Assembly: GCA_018257865.1 (NCBI GenBank)
Contig: JAEUBA010000034.1
Coordinates: forward strand, 186,001 to 250,000
Length of the DNA: 64,000 bases
Origin: Stereocaulon alpinum
Taxonomy: Eukaryota; Ascomycota; Lecanoromycetes; Lecanorales; Stereocaulaceae
Direction of reading: 5' to 3'
A program made the translations under genes and the position numbers. The notes under the pieces are model-generated. The model was not told where the DNA came from and made no database searches. It saw only the letters and a list, made by a program, of their open reading frames with translations. Position 1 is the stretch's first letter; each line of letters opens with the position of its first letter. Positions 24,683-35,800 of the stretch are shown here, piece by piece.

Positions 24683-26017
24683 CTAAATTGCCTCAACATC
24701 ATCTCCCTCCCTCTCCTCCCTCTCCTGCCTAGCAACAACCTCCCTCCACGTCCCCATAAACTCCCTCAACCCCGCCTCCCCATCATTAGAAGCATCAACA
24801 ACATCCCTAGGTAGCTTATGCGCGCTATACTGCGGCGTATTAAAGCTATACGCCTCAGGATCATCTCGATTGACTAGGCGGAAATCTGGCGTGAAGATCT
24901 CTTCCTCTTGTTCCTCTGCTAGGACGTCCCAATGCACGGAGGGGTCGTGGCCGTTGGCAGCAGCCCCATCTCCATTGAGGTAAAGCCTGACGACACCTTC
25001 TTGAACCTCGGAAACGGCATGCCCCTGCTCAGCGCCCCGCATGTTTAATATCTCCAGCCAACTAAATAATATCGGATCTGTCCTTGGCGCCCATGGATTT
25101 ATATCGATGAGCCAGACTCGCTTATACGGCTCAGGTATGTATACGTCGAATGCAAAATCTTCGTCTGGAAAACTCTTCTGCTGATTCTTCTCAAAGAAGT
25201 CTTGTATCAATCGCTTTAGCTGTGGGATGAGAGGCGGCAGGAATGAGTAGTGATTCAGGTCGCGCTGACATATGCAGAGGAGATGCCGTGAGCGGACGAA
25301 GCAGCGGAATTCGAGGGCTGGATTGAGGTTTGGGATGGTTTTGCGGAGGACGAGGTGGTAGGGTATCTTTGCAAGCTCTTTGTCTTCTGGGTCTTCTTCA
25401 CTGTCGCTCTGGCTCTCGTCCGCGCTTTCGCTATCGCTTTCAAACTCGTCTTCGCAATCATGGAAGACTTGCTCCAAATCATGCGTCACGAAATCCGAGC
25501 TCTTGAGTAGGAGGTATACGTCATTCGGCGTATTACATTCCATACTGTTCGTTGCTGCGATCCATGTGGCGTCTTTGGGCGCTGACCAGTTGAGCTTGGG
25601 CATTACGGAGCCATTGAGCTCGGTGATGGTGTCCTTTATCTTCTGGTGGATATCTTGCCATTCACGAGACGGGTCGTTGACTTCTTCGGTGTCTTCTTTT
25701 CCGTCTGAGGAGTCCTCATCCCAGCTATCGTTTGCGGCATGCTCTTCGGGCGGGAGTCGTATGCCGTCTGCGCGGAGGTAAGAGAGGAATGGTTGCGAGA
25801 GGGGAACGAGGCGGGCTTTAGGTGTTAGGGAGCGGTATCTAGTTTGTTGATTAGTTGTAAGGCCATAGCTAGAGTGTGGAGCGCAGACATACTTTGGGTA
25901 CCATGAATGGTACGAGCAACTGAGTATCTGCGACTTAGTGACTGGTGGGAAAGGTAATTCTGTTGGAGTTTCTGAAGAGGCAGGTCTTTCGACCAAATCT
26001 GCATGGGCGATAGGCAT
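24683..26017 (-). CDS. CDC123: Cdc123 (D123) eIF2 assembly factor
   Basis: Exons 25893-26017 and 24683-25838 give 426 residues. The 54-nt intron (25839-25892, GTATGT...CTAG) is a multiple of three and stop-free, so an unspliced reading is also open. Splicing restores SWYPKYRSLTPKARLVPL, the conserved form. Family marks are FRCFVRSRHLLCICQRD, the ATP-grasp-like VWLIDINPWAPRTDP (about residues 283-297) and an acidic Asp/Glu/Ser tract in the middle. Cdc123 binds eIF2gamma and promotes assembly of the eIF2 trimer for translation initiation. The protein ends with an acidic tail. It is tail-to-tail with DHR1, about 140 bp apart. Confidence 0.9.
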   Translation of the reverse strand: MPIAHADLVERPASSETPTELPFPPVTKSQILSCSYHSWYPKYVCAPHSSYGLTTNQQTRYRSLTPKARLVPLSQPFLSYLRADGIRLPPEEHAANDSWDEDSSDGKEDTEEVNDPSREWQDIHQKIKDTITELNGSVMPKLNWSAPKDATWIAATNSMECNTPNDVYLLLKSSDFVTHDLEQVFHDCEDEFESDSESADESQSDSEEDPEDKELAKIPYHLVLRKTIPNLNPALEFRCFVRSRHLLCICQRDLNHYSFLPPLIPQLKRLIQDFFEKNQQKSFPDEDFAFDVYIPEPYKRVWLIDINPWAPRTDPILFSWLEILNMRGAEQGHAVSEVQEGVVRLYLNGDGAAANGHDPSVHWDVLAEEQEEEIFTPDFRLVNRDDPEAYSFNTPQYSAHKLPRDVVDASNDGEAGLREFMGTWREVVARQEREEREGDDVEAI

Positions 26018-26261
26018 GATTTGGGGGTATAATTGTCCTGAAATGCAGAAGCTGTCCGTTCATGTTGAGAATATATAGCTGGAGAGGGCATTTCGAATGA
26101 CTCTTATGGCGGACTTAAGCTCTGTAGATCTCCCGCCATGACAGCGCCAAGACTGCAAGGGTCTCTAGAACGAAACGGCTAGACTCTATTTAATCCTACC
26201 AAATAGGTGCGCATTGCAGAACAACATGACGAAATTCTAAACCTGTCATTCTCTTCCAGCC

Positions 26262-26836
26262 ATGTCGTCAAACGTTGGCCTTACCACGCCGCGAGGCTCA
26301 GGCACATCTGGCTATGTCCAACGCAATCTCTCGCAGCTCAAACCCAGAGATAACTTCGCTCCATACCCCAAAGACTACGACAGCATGAAGCACCGGCAGC
26401 GGAAACCTGATAAAGACATTCTGAACCATGATCGGCTGCGAGAAATCGAAGTCAAAGTGTTCGATCTGCGGGATAAGCTTGAGGATGAAGGGTATGTCGC
26501 TTCCTTATCTATGGATTCGCCATTGTACTTTGCTTCAGGAACACCATGCTGACTTTCTGTAGCGTCGAAGAAGAAGAAATAGAACTCCAAACCTCCGCCC
26601 TCCGAAAGAAACTCACAGCTGGCGGCGACGCTCCACCAAAATCAGATCGAAAAGGCCAGTTCAAACCACATCAGGTCCATGAGTTGGCGGCGGCGAAGAT
26701 AGAGGAGAGCGAGAAGCTGAGGAAGGCATTGGGTATAAGTCAGGACTATGAGGAGGGAAGCTATTGGAAGAAGCAAGAGGAACGGTTACGGGAGGGTTTA
26801 GGTGATAGGGAGACGGAGAAGAGACGGGACCGGTGA
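26262..26836 (+). CDS. CWC21: pre-mRNA splicing factor Cwc21 (SRRM2 N-terminal family)
   Basis: Exons 26262-26491 and 26563-26836 (71-nt intron GTATGT...GTAG) give 167 residues. MSSNVGLTTPRGSGTSGYVQ and the following VQRNLS are the near-invariant opening of Cwc21/SRm300 proteins. In the catalytic spliceosome this N-terminus lies near Prp8 and Snu114. A coiled-coil cwf21 region, LRDKLEDEGVEEEEIE, is formed across the splice junction. The C-terminus is charged and probably disordered. Yeast Cwc21 is 135 residues, so the size is normal. It is divergent from CDC123 across 244 bp. Confidence 0.9.
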
Positions 26837-27293
26837 TGAACGATGTGGGTTGCATGAGACTGGGTCAAGCGTGCATGGTATATGGCTTTAGGCGTTCCCA
26901 GGACGAATGGCAGATGATTGAATGATTGGACACCTGCCCTTTGGGAAGGGCGTGTGTTTTATTGCAGATGCAACAGAGCCTGCGATTTAGGTACGAGAAA
27001 GCCCACCCAAGGAGACACGATCTCGCACGTCGATGGAAATTATAAGCCTTATTCGGAAACTCTTCAGCATTGCTACTCAAGCGGATCTGATAATCTTGTG
27101 GCCCAGTATGCATGCTAATGTACATTGTTCACATCCAGATGCATGCTATATACAACGTCACTCATACACATCGTTCTCGTGACCAACAACTCATCCAGAA
27201 ACTGCCGATAAATTTCAAATGGCACTTTCTGTGACCACCGCCCGATGCAAGCATATGTCCAAAAATTCTGAGTTGTCCTCTCTAGTCCCGAGG
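26837..27293. other. convergent spacer
   Basis: 457 bp between convergent CWC21 and the isomerase gene. It holds only terminators by position. No gene seen. Confidence 0.3.
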
Positions 27294-28184
27294 TCATAGC
27301 TTATGCTTCTTCTCTCCACTGGCAATCTTGCGGAACTCCTCCTGAGGAATCCCAGCAGCGAAACGCTCCAGTCCTCCCATAACCTCAGAAAGATTCTGGC
27401 TATCCATGATATCGCGCTCGGGCTTACGGATGAGAGCCTTGACCTGCACCAAGCTGTCGGAGTTCAGATGATCACCCAAGCGATCTTTAACCTCTGTCAT
27501 CACCTCCGCGAGGAACTTCTCCTGCTCATTCGGCTGTGAATTGAATATCTTATTAACGAATCCCACATGTAACATCTCATCAGCCGTGATCCGTTTGCTC
27601 ATGATCAGCGCTTCATTGGCCTTGCTGATGCCTAGACGCTGGACGAACCCGCGACTGGCTCCCCCTTCGGCGACGAGTCCAAGGGAGGTGAATGGTGTGA
27701 GGAGAAAGGCATGAGGAGCAGCGTAGATGAAGTCGGAGAATGAGATCAGAGCTGCGGAGAGGCCAACGGCTGGGCCATTGAGGGCTGTGATCAGGATCTT
27801 GGGGTGCGTGTAAAACGCATTGGTTATCTCGAGGTTGTTGGAGACGAAGTTTTTTAGGGTTTCGCGCCTGATGTCCGCGGTCATTGGGAGAGATCGGTTG
27901 ATCGTAACGTCGGCGCCACTACAGTCCGCAGAGTGTCAGCACTTGGTATACATAGCCATTGGCCAACTTCTTAGCTGGAAGGGTGCATACGCAGAGAAGT
28001 AACGGCCCTTGCCGGTCAGAATCGTGATGTAGATGTCATCTCGTTTAGCAACATCGCGCATCAGACACGACAGACGGTAATAGAGGTCTTGGGTCAGGGC
28101 ATTGAGCTTCTTGGGCAGGTTAAGGGTAATTGTGGCAATTTTGCCTTCCGTAGTCAGAATGATCTGGTCGTTTGGAGCAGACAT
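27294..28184 (-). CDS. peroxisomal delta3,delta2-enoyl-CoA isomerase (crotonase family)
   Basis: Exons 27991-28184 and 27294-27918 (72-nt intron GTATGC...GTAG) give 272 residues. The splice creates GRYFSAGADV, the crotonase oxyanion-hole block. A second block, LNGPAVGLSAALISFSDF, follows, then TPFTSLGLVAEGGASRGFVQRLG, where the Glu in AEGG is the position that acts as catalytic base in Eci-type isomerases. The C-terminus KKHKL ends in a PTS1-like His-Lys-Leu. Eci1 isomerises 3-enoyl-CoAs to 2-trans-enoyl-CoAs so unsaturated fatty acids can enter beta-oxidation. A hydratase role is the alternative; Glu placement and PTS1 favour the isomerase. Confidence 0.85.
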
Positions 28185-28491
28185 ATTTAGTTGGTTGTTA
28201 GGTACAAAGAACAGTCACGAACGTATTACAGCATATTATAGAACTAGAGTGAAAGAGCCGTCAATCTAGAGCAATCATGAGAACACTATATTAACAATTA
28301 GGCAACTCTTTTCCTTCATCACACTATAAGTGGTGTGAAGGGTGAGCTGCACTTCAGAGAAAGCGGAGCAGCTCTTTGACTAAGCCTTCATGCCGAGGTC
28401 CCTCTAGAGCCCTAACCCTATCAAACCCTTGGACTGCTTGTACCGCTTCTACTGTCTTGCAACATTCCATGCTTCAAGCGAAGCATTAAAT
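28185..28491. promoter_or_regulatory. divergent promoter region, isomerase / PET100
   Basis: 307 bp between divergent start codons, with no coding signal. The only support for a promoter is gene orientation. Confidence 0.3.
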
Positions 28492-29016
28492 ATGGCGTCG
28501 AGAACACTCTCACGGCTGTTTCGGTTCGCCAGATCCTCGCCGTTCAGGCTTCCTCCTACGCTGGCAACACATGAGTCTGGTGGATCGAATCTTGAGGTCT
28601 TCAAGGTATTTACCTGAATCAATCTCACCCGCTCTACTAGTCGCTAGAAACCTCTAGCTGAACATCTGCAGTTCGGAATGTATATCATGTTTCCCATAGG
28701 GTGGATGTGGTATTTCGGCACCAACCTTGATACCCGCTTCTCCGTCCCCGACTTCTGGCCTGCTCCCGAGACTACGCATAAAATCCCCTTCGAGAAAGAA
28801 GAGCTAAAGGAATTGGGGGAGCGGTTAAAAGCAGAGAGGCTTGAGAGAAGAAGAAAGAGATTGGAGCAAGCAAGGATGGAGATGAGAGAAGGCGGTGCGG
28901 ATGAAATACGGCAGGCTGAGCAGATAGAACAAACGGGGCAGGCGAGACAGGTTACTATTTCTAATGGGACGTTTGGGAGAGGCGCGATAGAGAGGTGGGC
29001 AAGAGGACAGTCTTGA
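28492..29016 (+). CDS. PET100: Pet100-like cytochrome c oxidase assembly factor
   Basis: Exons 28492-28605 and 28672-29016 (66-nt intron GTATTT...GCAG) give 152 residues. The core GSNLEVFKFGMYIMFPIGWM and the following YFGTNLDTRFSVPDFWP are the Pet100 signature: a short inner-membrane segment followed by a matrix or intermembrane tail. The first 28 residues are Arg/Ser-rich and amphipathic, as expected of a mitochondrial targeting sequence. The C-terminal half is a charged Glu/Arg coiled coil (about 85-130) that is longer than in yeast. Pet100 chaperones cytochrome c oxidase subcomplexes during assembly. The conserved core lies exactly around the splice. Confidence 0.85.
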
Positions 29017-30464
29017 TAGGTACGGCCACGGTGTTAAGATCATTTGGAAGTTGCATAGCGAGGGAGTTACGGTGCATTCAAGGCGTTTTGATGTGCTCCA
29101 TGAGCCTGCAGGTTATAGTCAGTGCTTTCAGTCCTTCATCTCCGATATGAAACGCAAGATCTCGTCTCTACCGTTCGCTGCTGTAAGTGTGGTCCATTAG
29201 AGGGTGGCCATTCCTGTTTCTATGCGGTATGTGTACATTGACATATTGCTTTGGCCCCTTTGGGGTTCTGGGGCAACAGTCTAACACTATGCGCTGTTTC
29301 TAGTCCTGGTGGATGTCTTGCTCTTTGTCGCCTTCTTCTGCATAGGGAATGGATCCCAGGTTCCTTGAACTCTACACTCCACGCCACTCCGTCTGACCGC
29401 CAAAGTTATGTTGGAACTCTGGCAAGGCTACACAGCAACTTCATGATCGAGTACGCTAACCGGCTGAATCGTTGCTCTGTATCTTGAGATCGAGTTGTAG
29501 CCTTGACTGAGCCCTTACTTGCCGATATATTTGAAAATAGTAGCTCTACAGGCGTGTTCTTAACTTCCTATCTTTTGCTCCAACCCTTGAAACTCAGCAA
29601 GACTTGTCATGACATGTTATGCGAGAAACAATGGCTATGATTATGATTAAGCCCGTTGCGGTAGCAACACATCATCCATACCACAATACTGCTGCGCAAA
29701 GGTTGATAGCTGCGTAGGGGACTCCAACTGCCACGTCAGCCAGCCGTCCAAGAACACCAGCGGCTACTACATGGGCAGCTATCGATGAAATTATCTTCAG
29801 CCCTACCTGCTCACAACCATGCAGTAAGATCTCCCTCCCCAACATTGGTGCTGGGGATATCTCCATTTGAAGACCGGAGCGGGACTGAATGCGGCGCAAG
29901 GGTTGTCGGTAAGGTCATAATGGAGATGAGTTACGATCTCGGAACTAAGTTGGACGATTTGAGAAGGAGGATAGCTGCTTGAAATATGGGTACGGAGTAG
30001 AAGTTCTTGAGAGGTGTTTCGAGACTCAGATTGCGGCTAGGAAAGGAAGGTTTGGACTCTGGGGAGACGTACCTATGACCGGCGGCAAGACTGGGTATGG
30101 GCAAGACTATGCTGGCGGGAGAGGTGACGGTGACGGTGCCGATGTAGCTGTGGTGAGAGCGTTCAGAGAGGGGTTTAGGCGAGGTGATTATTAGGTTTGG
30201 GTCGGTGGGTGAGGGTGGTGAGGAGGGCAAGGAGGACGGAGGACGTGAGATCTTGCTGGAGATTGCATGTGCCGGCATACACGAGACATATCGGAGCCAC
30301 AGACTACGGACGGTTATAAAGAACAGAAACTGGAATAAATGCTGGATTGCAGTTTTACTGTGACATAGGCGCCTGTAAAGGTAAAGCAATGCCTCTCACG
30401 TGTAATGTCCTACACAGCACAAGAATTGCACAAGAAGCATGCAAAGTAAGCAAAAGTCCAACGG
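29017..30464. other. gene-poor spacer, possible small minus-strand gene
   Basis: 1.4 kb downstream of PET100. A minus-strand frame from an ATG at 30278 to 29931 would encode 115 Ser/Pro-rich residues with protein-like composition, but no family, signal peptide or splice support was found. I leave it unannotated. Other frames are short. Confidence 0.25.
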
Positions 30465-30872
30465 CTATGCATAAACAGTGTGCACACTCCTAACAGTCGA
30501 ACTGACTTGCAAGCAGCCTAATCCCTTAGCCTTAGCCGACGGCCAGCATTGAACACCAGTGCTATTCTGACATATGTCATCCTCAAAGAATTCCACGGTC
30601 TGGAAATGTAAATCGCCCGTGCCATAATTGATACCGATCCATTCATTTGGTAGTGGTGAGAATGCAACGCAAGGATTTTTGGCGTCACCTACCCATGTTT
30701 TGATCTTTGGGCGTTGATCTTTTGCGTCAGGATTGCCATGACAGTCGGAGGTCGTGAAGGAACCGACCCAGCCGAAGTGGTCGCGTTTCTCGAGTGCTGT
30801 TGGCTCGTCGATTGTTGAGAGGGCGATGGTACTGGTGAACATGGCGACGAGGAGTGGAAGTGAGACTTACAT
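30465..30872 (-). pseudogene. small secreted cysteine-rich protein, copy A; stop directly after the start codon
   Basis: The open part from Met at 30842 encodes 125 residues, with a Kex2-type site (ALEKR) before a mature domain that starts DHFGWVGSF and has five Cys. Extending 30 nt upstream in frame gives ATG (30870-30872), then TAA (30867-30869), then a hydrophobic VSLPLLVAMF core. The natural signal peptide therefore seems to begin at an ATG followed by a stop, and CAA to TAA would explain it. From Met30842 the remaining leader is weak. The mature part resembles copy B (INYGT, FxxDD-C, GxGC blocks), which keeps a full signal peptide. GTAAGT overlaps the stop, so a very short 39-nt intron is an alternative. 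Secreted, function unknown. Confidence 0.55.
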
Positions 30873-31831
30873 TTCGAATGCTCGAGGGTGTGTATACTGA
30901 GTATACGCTGGTACTCTTTTGTTTGGGTAGGAAGATTGAGGAGCTTCTGTACCGGCACAGATTTCGAGATGTGAGACTTTGGACGGTGGGGCTGATGTTG
31001 CTGTGTGTCGTTGAGCAGACCATATACGAACATACCAGCAGAGTATTATATGGGCAGTGCCGAGGAGTGAGGCAAATCACGATGTAATTATAGACACACT
31101 GATACTCATGTGAGTGTCTCATCTGCTTTTCTAGTCCACAATGCAATGATAGTATAATACAATCATGGCGAACGATAAGGGAAACATTCCTTGGGGTCGC
31201 ACTCTAACGCTATAGTTGGGCTGTTTAGAATAAACTCCTGGGTCAAGGCAGCCTCATCTGTCAGCCATTAGCTATGTATTCGAATCTACTTCCAAGTACA
31301 CATGAAACAGGTGTTGAAGGCTGGAATTGGAACCACCTTGTCGTTCCAAGTCGTTATGTCAATCTTTGTACTTGATTCGTTATTCCAGTCGCTTACGTGG
31401 ACAAGTCGAGAGTGACTAATGATGGTCGAGACTTTGCCACCATCGGACCCTTTGTTTCATGATTTCTGGACAATGTTATTCTCTTACGTGCTTAAACATT
31501 TGCTCCACCAGTTCTCTAGATTTCTTCCAATCCAACCATTTGCTAAGACCGAGGATGGAGGCAGGAAGTCTTCGTAGCCCGTCATGGCAAAGATTTACTC
31601 CCGCCAAATGAGGAACCCAACCTTTTCATAACATGCCAATAAAAGAAGTGGCATGCAAAGGCCGGTCATAGTGTTTTGGCGGGCTTGATTTCTTCCACGT
31701 GATGATGTCTAGAATTGATTGACATATCGATAATCGATGAGTACATAAGCGACTAATTGTATGAAGATGGTACATGCAAGAATCGAAACGGTCAAAACGA
31801 AAATTTAGAACGCAAAAGCTTTGCCAACCCA
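30873..31831. other. spacer between the two secreted-protein copies
   Basis: 960 bp without a supportable gene. Frames are short and on both strands. Confidence 0.3.
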
Positions 31832-32398
31832 CTAAGATTTCGAGATTGCCACACTTCCAATAACGGAACCAATCTCTGCCGTAGACACGCAACCTATTCC
31901 GTTATCACCAGGCTGGTCCACCTTGGGCAATGGGCCGTCAGCAAGGTTCTTGCAACTATCATCTGCAGAGATTTCCAAGTCAGCAATATCCTTCACGGAC
32001 ATACAACAATAATGCTAAGCGCACTCATGTGAAGCCTGAGCGACGGCTTCCGCGACTTGTCTCAGGCCTAAAGTCAAGTTCTGAAGCAGGGAGTGAAGTT
32101 TCACAAGCTACGTACCGGAGTAGAAAGCAAGCTCATGGAACCTGTAAACAGAGGTACCATAGTTGATAGCAAGAGATTTGTCGGCGCCATAGGCGCTTGG
32201 TTTGAACTTGATACAATCAAAGTAGTGTATTTCTAGGCGGTTTCCGACGGGCTAGCCGTTACAATTGAGGTCGGTGAAACCTGAGCCGCCCCAGCCATGG
32301 TGGCCACGCTTTTCATGGATTGAGGTGTCGTTGGTTGTTGGCATGGCGAGGGTGCTGCCTGCGAGCAGCACAAGCGTAACAGGAGTCAAAAGCTGCAT
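31832..32398 (-). pseudogene. small secreted cysteine-rich protein, copy B; one internal TAG
   Basis: Exon 1 is 32116-32398 and exon 2 is 31832-31962, joined by a 153-nt GTACGT...TGCAG intron. The total is 138 codons in frame except for TAG at 32252-32254 (codon 49). The N-terminus MQLLTPVTLVLLAGSTLAMP is a clear signal peptide, followed by a propeptide ending HEKR (Kex2 site) and a GHHGWGG mature start. Downstream blocks LAINYGTSVY, FYSDDSCKN and GIGCVSTAEIGS align with copy A, keeping four of its five Cys. The sequence on both sides of the TAG, the splice sites and the terminal stop are all well kept, so the lesion is recent, or is a sequencing error or a CAG-to-TAG change. It would otherwise be a Kex2-processed secreted protein. 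Confidence 0.65.
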
Positions 32399-32874
32399 TG
32401 CGAGTAGTTGGGAAATTGGGAACTGGGGAAGATGGGGTCTGATAATTCTGTCAATTGGTATGAAGACTGCAAAGATTCGGGGAGGCCTCGGTATCTATAC
32501 ATGCAAGTACCAAGGGAGAATAGACGGAGAGCGGTGGCTAGACCGGCTTGCGCATTGTTGTGGTTGTTTGTTGTTGCGTCCGTACAATCCCTTGCTCTTG
32601 AAAAAGGCGAGAAAGCGCTTTTACAACTAGAAAAGCATTGTTGGCAGATATAAAGACTTGAACATGATGTTATTGTCGCCACTTAGCGAGTATTTGTCAC
32701 CTTGCAGTCTCCACCAAGATTGTCCTCCTTGATTCAGCCGCTTCTGAGAAGCCTATACATTCATTGCTGGAGACGAATGCCCTGTGAGACGTTAGACCAG
32801 ATCGACTTTGCACTGACCAGTATTGTGAGTCTCCCAGAGTCTCAAACACTGTGTGATCAGTTTAACGTCTTACT
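32399..32874. other. spacer upstream of secreted copy B
   Basis: 476 bp between copy B and the end of the ankyrin gene. It must hold the copy B promoter. No coding signal. Confidence 0.3.
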
Positions 32875-35800
32875 CTAGATGACCTTAGTACTCCGTTGTC
32901 TTACTCCCTCGCAGTTCCCACTCAGCAGTTCGACCATGGCAAGCCTACCATTCTCTTGCGCAATCTCTAAAGCCGTTTTGCCATGTGGACTCTTGACCTC
33001 GACATTCACACGAAGATCAAGTAACAGGTGGGCAATTTCTTTGTGGCCGCCTTGACTCGCAAGCATCAAAGGCGTCCAGCCTAGAGCGTGAGCTCTGTTC
33101 TCCGGTAGTCCAATTGCGTCTTTGTCTGCTTCCAGAGCAGCCCCACTGCCCTTATCAACGCGGACTTTCGCCCACTGAGGCTCAGGGGAGCAGCCAGCAT
33201 CGAGAAGCATTAGAGCAATTCTGTCATATCCGCCAGCTGCCGCCAGTAAAAGAGCAGTCTCATCGTGCCCGGATGTAACTTCCGTTTCAGCACCAGCGTC
33301 AAGGAGGAGTTTTACAGCTGCCTCATCACCCTTGTACGAGGCATGCATTAGAGGAGTCCAGTCGTGAGATGAACGAGACTCGGTGTCGGCGCCACAATTG
33401 AGAAGCAATCCCATAATCTCTTTCTGACCTTGATAAGCAGCTTCTGCGAGAGCCGTCCACCGGTCTGGCGAAAGGTGGTTCACGTCAGCGCCATTGGAGA
33501 TAAGTAAAGCGACGGTTCGGACATCTTGGTTACGCACGGCATTCATCAACGTTGTCCAACCCTTCGCTGATGTCGCATCGATGTTGGCACCTGATGCCAA
33601 GAGAGCTTGAAGAGCTTCGTGGTGACCGTTGGATGCGGCTAGCATGAGTGGTGTCAGTCCATCTTGTGAGAATTCCTCAATATCCATGCCGTGAACGAGT
33701 GCGGTCTTGACAGCTAGTACATCACCCTGGGACGCTGCCTTCTGCAAGAATGTCAGATCCTCAATTCCAATGCTGTTCTCAACACCACAAGACTTTGGTA
33801 TATTGCTTTCGGATGATTCCCGTCTTCTGGCCATCAGTATGTTTCGAAGCCTAATTTGCTGATATACCTTGGACAGGTCAATGCTGGCCTTGTGTGTAAT
33901 CATGAGCTCTGCAAGTTGAGAATATCCTGCTTCTGCAGCGTCGTCCAAAGCCGTGGACCCATTGGCTGCTATTGCATTAATGTCGGCGTGATTACCAATC
34001 AACCATTCCGCAGCTTCCAGGTGGCCCTGTGACGCTGCTAACATTAACGCTGTCTCTCCTTTAGCCGACTTAGCATTCACGAAGGACCGGCCGTCAGGGT
34101 TGTTCCGCTGCAATCTAAATTCATGCAACAAATACTCCATAAAACTGATTTCCCCAACTTCCGCAGCATGATGTAGCGGAAATCGACCTAGACGGTCTGA
34201 ACGGGTAGCCAATTTCGGGTGCCGGCTTAGAATGGATTGGAAGGCCAGAAAGTCGTTCGTTCTGATATTTCTGTTTAATCTCATCAGTTCTTTGGCTTCT
34301 CGACCTGTTGTGGTTGCGCTGCTGGGATGCAAAAGCTGCGGGCCTTGTTCCGTGAGTGGTGAGCTATGTTCCTACCGGATTCCTGTCAGATATAGTCATA
34401 GATAAGTAGAGTCTGCCTATTCACCTTTACCCAATGCCTGAACCAATTCCACCCCACTGCAGATCTCTTCAGCCTTCGCCATCCTCGGCATTCTTCGCAA
34501 TACCCTTGCCATGCCCCCGGCAACCCATCAACCTGCCTTAGGCTAGACGGGCGAGGTAAACTGAGGCCGGTAGAAGCAATGCCGTGCATGTAGGTCAAAT
34601 TCCGCTCGTAAGAGGAATCATCGATATTGTGCCAGACGCCAGGATTGCAACGTCCACAGAAGCCTTCCTTTTTCTTGCCGTAACCACGGACCCAGCCGGG
34701 CGTGAAGATGTCGCCCCCAAACATTGAATCTTCACGTCTTGGGACCAAGTCGTCGTCATCTGTTCCGAAGTCCTCCTCTGGAGGGGTGAAGCTCATCGGA
34801 GGCATCCAGATGAACGCTAGGTCTGGCGTCGAGTCCAGATCTTCGGCTAGAGCACCCATGCCCAAAATACCTTTCGACCCAGTTTCCTCCAAAAGAGTCG
34901 CCGCCCCGTCAGTTATCAATTCTGTGGCTTCGCTCCCAAGCATCATCTGCATTGTTAACTGCTTGCCTTCCTTGTCCGGATAGAATGGTGATTTCCCTTC
35001 GTCTTCATGCTCTCTTCCCGTGGCCTCGCTGTCATCGGAGTCAGCTGTTGGGCCGGACGGCATAGCTTCACCCTCATATGCAGCGTCAGATCTTACAGTA
35101 TTATCATCTTGTTCTGCCACCTCTTGTTTAGGTAGAACAAAGAGGGCCAACTGCTCGAGGTGGCGTCCAAGATGGTTACGGAAAGTTTGGATCTTGACAG
35201 TGACAGGTTCAGTACTGGCATCCAGGTCCATTCTACGCCTCACCACACCTTCATAATCGCAAAGTGGACAAGACGAAGCCGGGATACGTTGAAGAGGTCT
35301 GGCAGACCTGGCTATGAGTGCAGACAATTGGCTTTGTAAAAAGGTCCCCGCGTGTTGTAAATTCATGTGTTCCTCGAACAACTTCACGGAGGGAGATGGG
35401 TTGTCACAAATACTACAGACCCATTGCTGGCGATGTTCTTCTAGTTCATGATTGAACCATTGATTTCGTGATTCAAACAACGGATGGCTGCAGTGATCTT
35501 GCGTACAAACATAGGATGCAAGATCCGAATGGACATGCTGTCTAGGCACAGCGTAAGCGTTCCGATCTTTCAGTCTCTCATTGGGGCCTCGGGATCAACT
35601 TACGTCCAGGAATCACTGCTCGTCACAGTGACAATGGAGAAACAATAAGGGCACTCGAACGGTCTCTCACCAGCTGACTCAGGCGGCGGATGGGGGATCA
35701 GATTTGTCTCTTGTCCAACATCACCAAATCTCGATACCGAGTAGGATGTTTCCGATAGGCCGGGCTCAGTAGCGGCCGAATCTTGCTCATTCCGTTGGTA

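Noticed and set aside
29931..30278. 115-codon Ser/Pro-rich minus-strand frame
   Set aside because: Protein-like composition but no family, signal peptide or splice support; left as a possibility only.
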